A DNA stretch of 64,000 nucleotides from Chaetoceros tenuissimus (taxonomy: Eukaryota > Bacillariophyta > Thalassiosirophyceae > Chaetocerotales > Chaetocerotaceae): NCBI GenBank assembly GCA_021927905.1, contig BLLK01000051.1, forward strand, positions 1,054,001 through 1,118,000. Reading direction: 5' to 3'. Below, piece after piece: positions 63,718 through 64,000 of the stretch (position 1 is its first letter; the number at the start of each line of letters is the position of its first letter). The position numbers were made by a program, and so were the translations under genes. The notes below the pieces were generated by a model. The model was given only the letters and a program-made list of their open reading frames with translations. It had not been told where the DNA came from and searched no databases.

Positions 63718-64000
63718 TTATTCATCCTTGGAGAGAAGATCATCTTCTACAACCTTTCCCTTATTGTTGTAAAGTTTGAAAGATTTTGGAAGGAAATAAT
63801 CAGAAAAGCCTTCTGGAGTATTAATTTGAATACCTCCAAGGACTGCAATTTTTCCATCAGTGACGCCTCCAGCAGAAGCTTTTACAATACGCTCCACCAT
63901 TTCGGACTGTGCATCATAAAGTGCATATGGAAGCTCGACCATTTTATCTTTTGCCTCTTCAAGACGCTCCGCATATGGAAGGAGCATATCACCTACATAC
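63718..64000 (-). CDS. C-terminal part of a possible LCIB-like carbonic anhydrase (5' end outside window)
   Basis: The frame is open to the window edge (reading YVGDMLLPYAERLEEAKDK) and ends at 63718; about 93 codons are visible. Segments such as LPYALYDAQSEMVERIVKA, GKIAVLGGIQINTPEG and FSDYFLPKSFKLYNNKG look, from memory, like the C-terminal end of LCIB/LCIC-family proteins, theta-type carbonic anhydrases of algal plastids. The catalytic Zn-binding residues lie upstream and are not seen. Treat the family call as provisional. Confidence 0.45.
   Translation of the reverse strand, partial: YVGDMLLPYAERLEEAKDKMVELPYALYDAQSEMVERIVKASAGGVTDGKIAVLGGIQINTPEGFSDYFLPKSFKLYNNKGKVVEDDLLSKDE

Overview
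The window looks like nuclear DNA of a photosynthetic stramenopile, most likely a centric diatom. It is AT-rich and gene-dense, and its short GT-AG introns are mostly 52-95 nt. Several markers point to a diatom: an N-terminal signal peptide with an A-A-A-F-S-P junction typical of complex-plastid targeting, a plant-type tRNA ligase, an SPX-MFS phosphate transporter, a mitochondrial-type KDPG aldolase, short HSF-like factors, and secreted Ser/Pro-rich proteins. I cannot name the species from sequence alone. I saw no rRNA or tRNA gene, CRISPR array, virus-like element or intact transposon.

Layout. 1-15 kb: a partial MUS81-like nuclease, a RING-H2 protein, a Golgi-type sulfotransferase, an F-box/SNF2 ATPase, a tRNA ligase, two paralogous secreted Ser/Pro-rich proteins, and a probably organellar RNA/DNA methyltransferase. 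15-32 kb: a secreted Cys/Ser-Pro/Tyr-His-rich protein, a MAD3/BUBR1-like checkpoint protein, an Asn-rich membrane protein, KDPG aldolase, a very large polytopic membrane protein built from four tetraspan-like units, two HSF-like factors and a plastid alpha/beta hydrolase. 31-48 kb: two ankyrin-type paralogs, a basic coiled protein, two Reeler-like secreted proteins around an esterase/ShK gene and an MYND protein, WDR5, and a secreted Cys-rich protein. 48-64 kb: a vacuolar-type SPX-MFS transporter, SAICAR synthetase, a membrane protein with many LNR modules, a four-exon MATE transporter, a candidate selenoprotein, a cytochrome b561, and the 3' end of a possible LCIB-like gene.

Unrelated housekeeping genes (tRNA splicing, spindle checkpoint, purine synthesis, COMPASS) are mixed with lineage-specific secreted and membrane proteins. 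The genes show no operon logic. Many are divergent pairs, and several of the shared promoters carry TGACGTCA sites. The most notable observations are: a Rdx/SelH-like gene readable only if an in-frame TGA is selenocysteine; an ABBA-KEN-ABBA cassette plus three more ABBA motifs in the MAD3 homologue; three TGACG sites in front of KDPG aldolase; a perfect 15+1+15 nt inverted repeat in a divergent promoter; a block duplicated between two convergent gene ends, where each copy is the working end of a different gene; and the fourfold tetraspan protein.

Gene starts were set at ATG. Where an open frame extends upstream only through GTG or TTG codons, it was trimmed. Exon joins were chosen by GT-AG borders, reading phase and continuity of the protein family.
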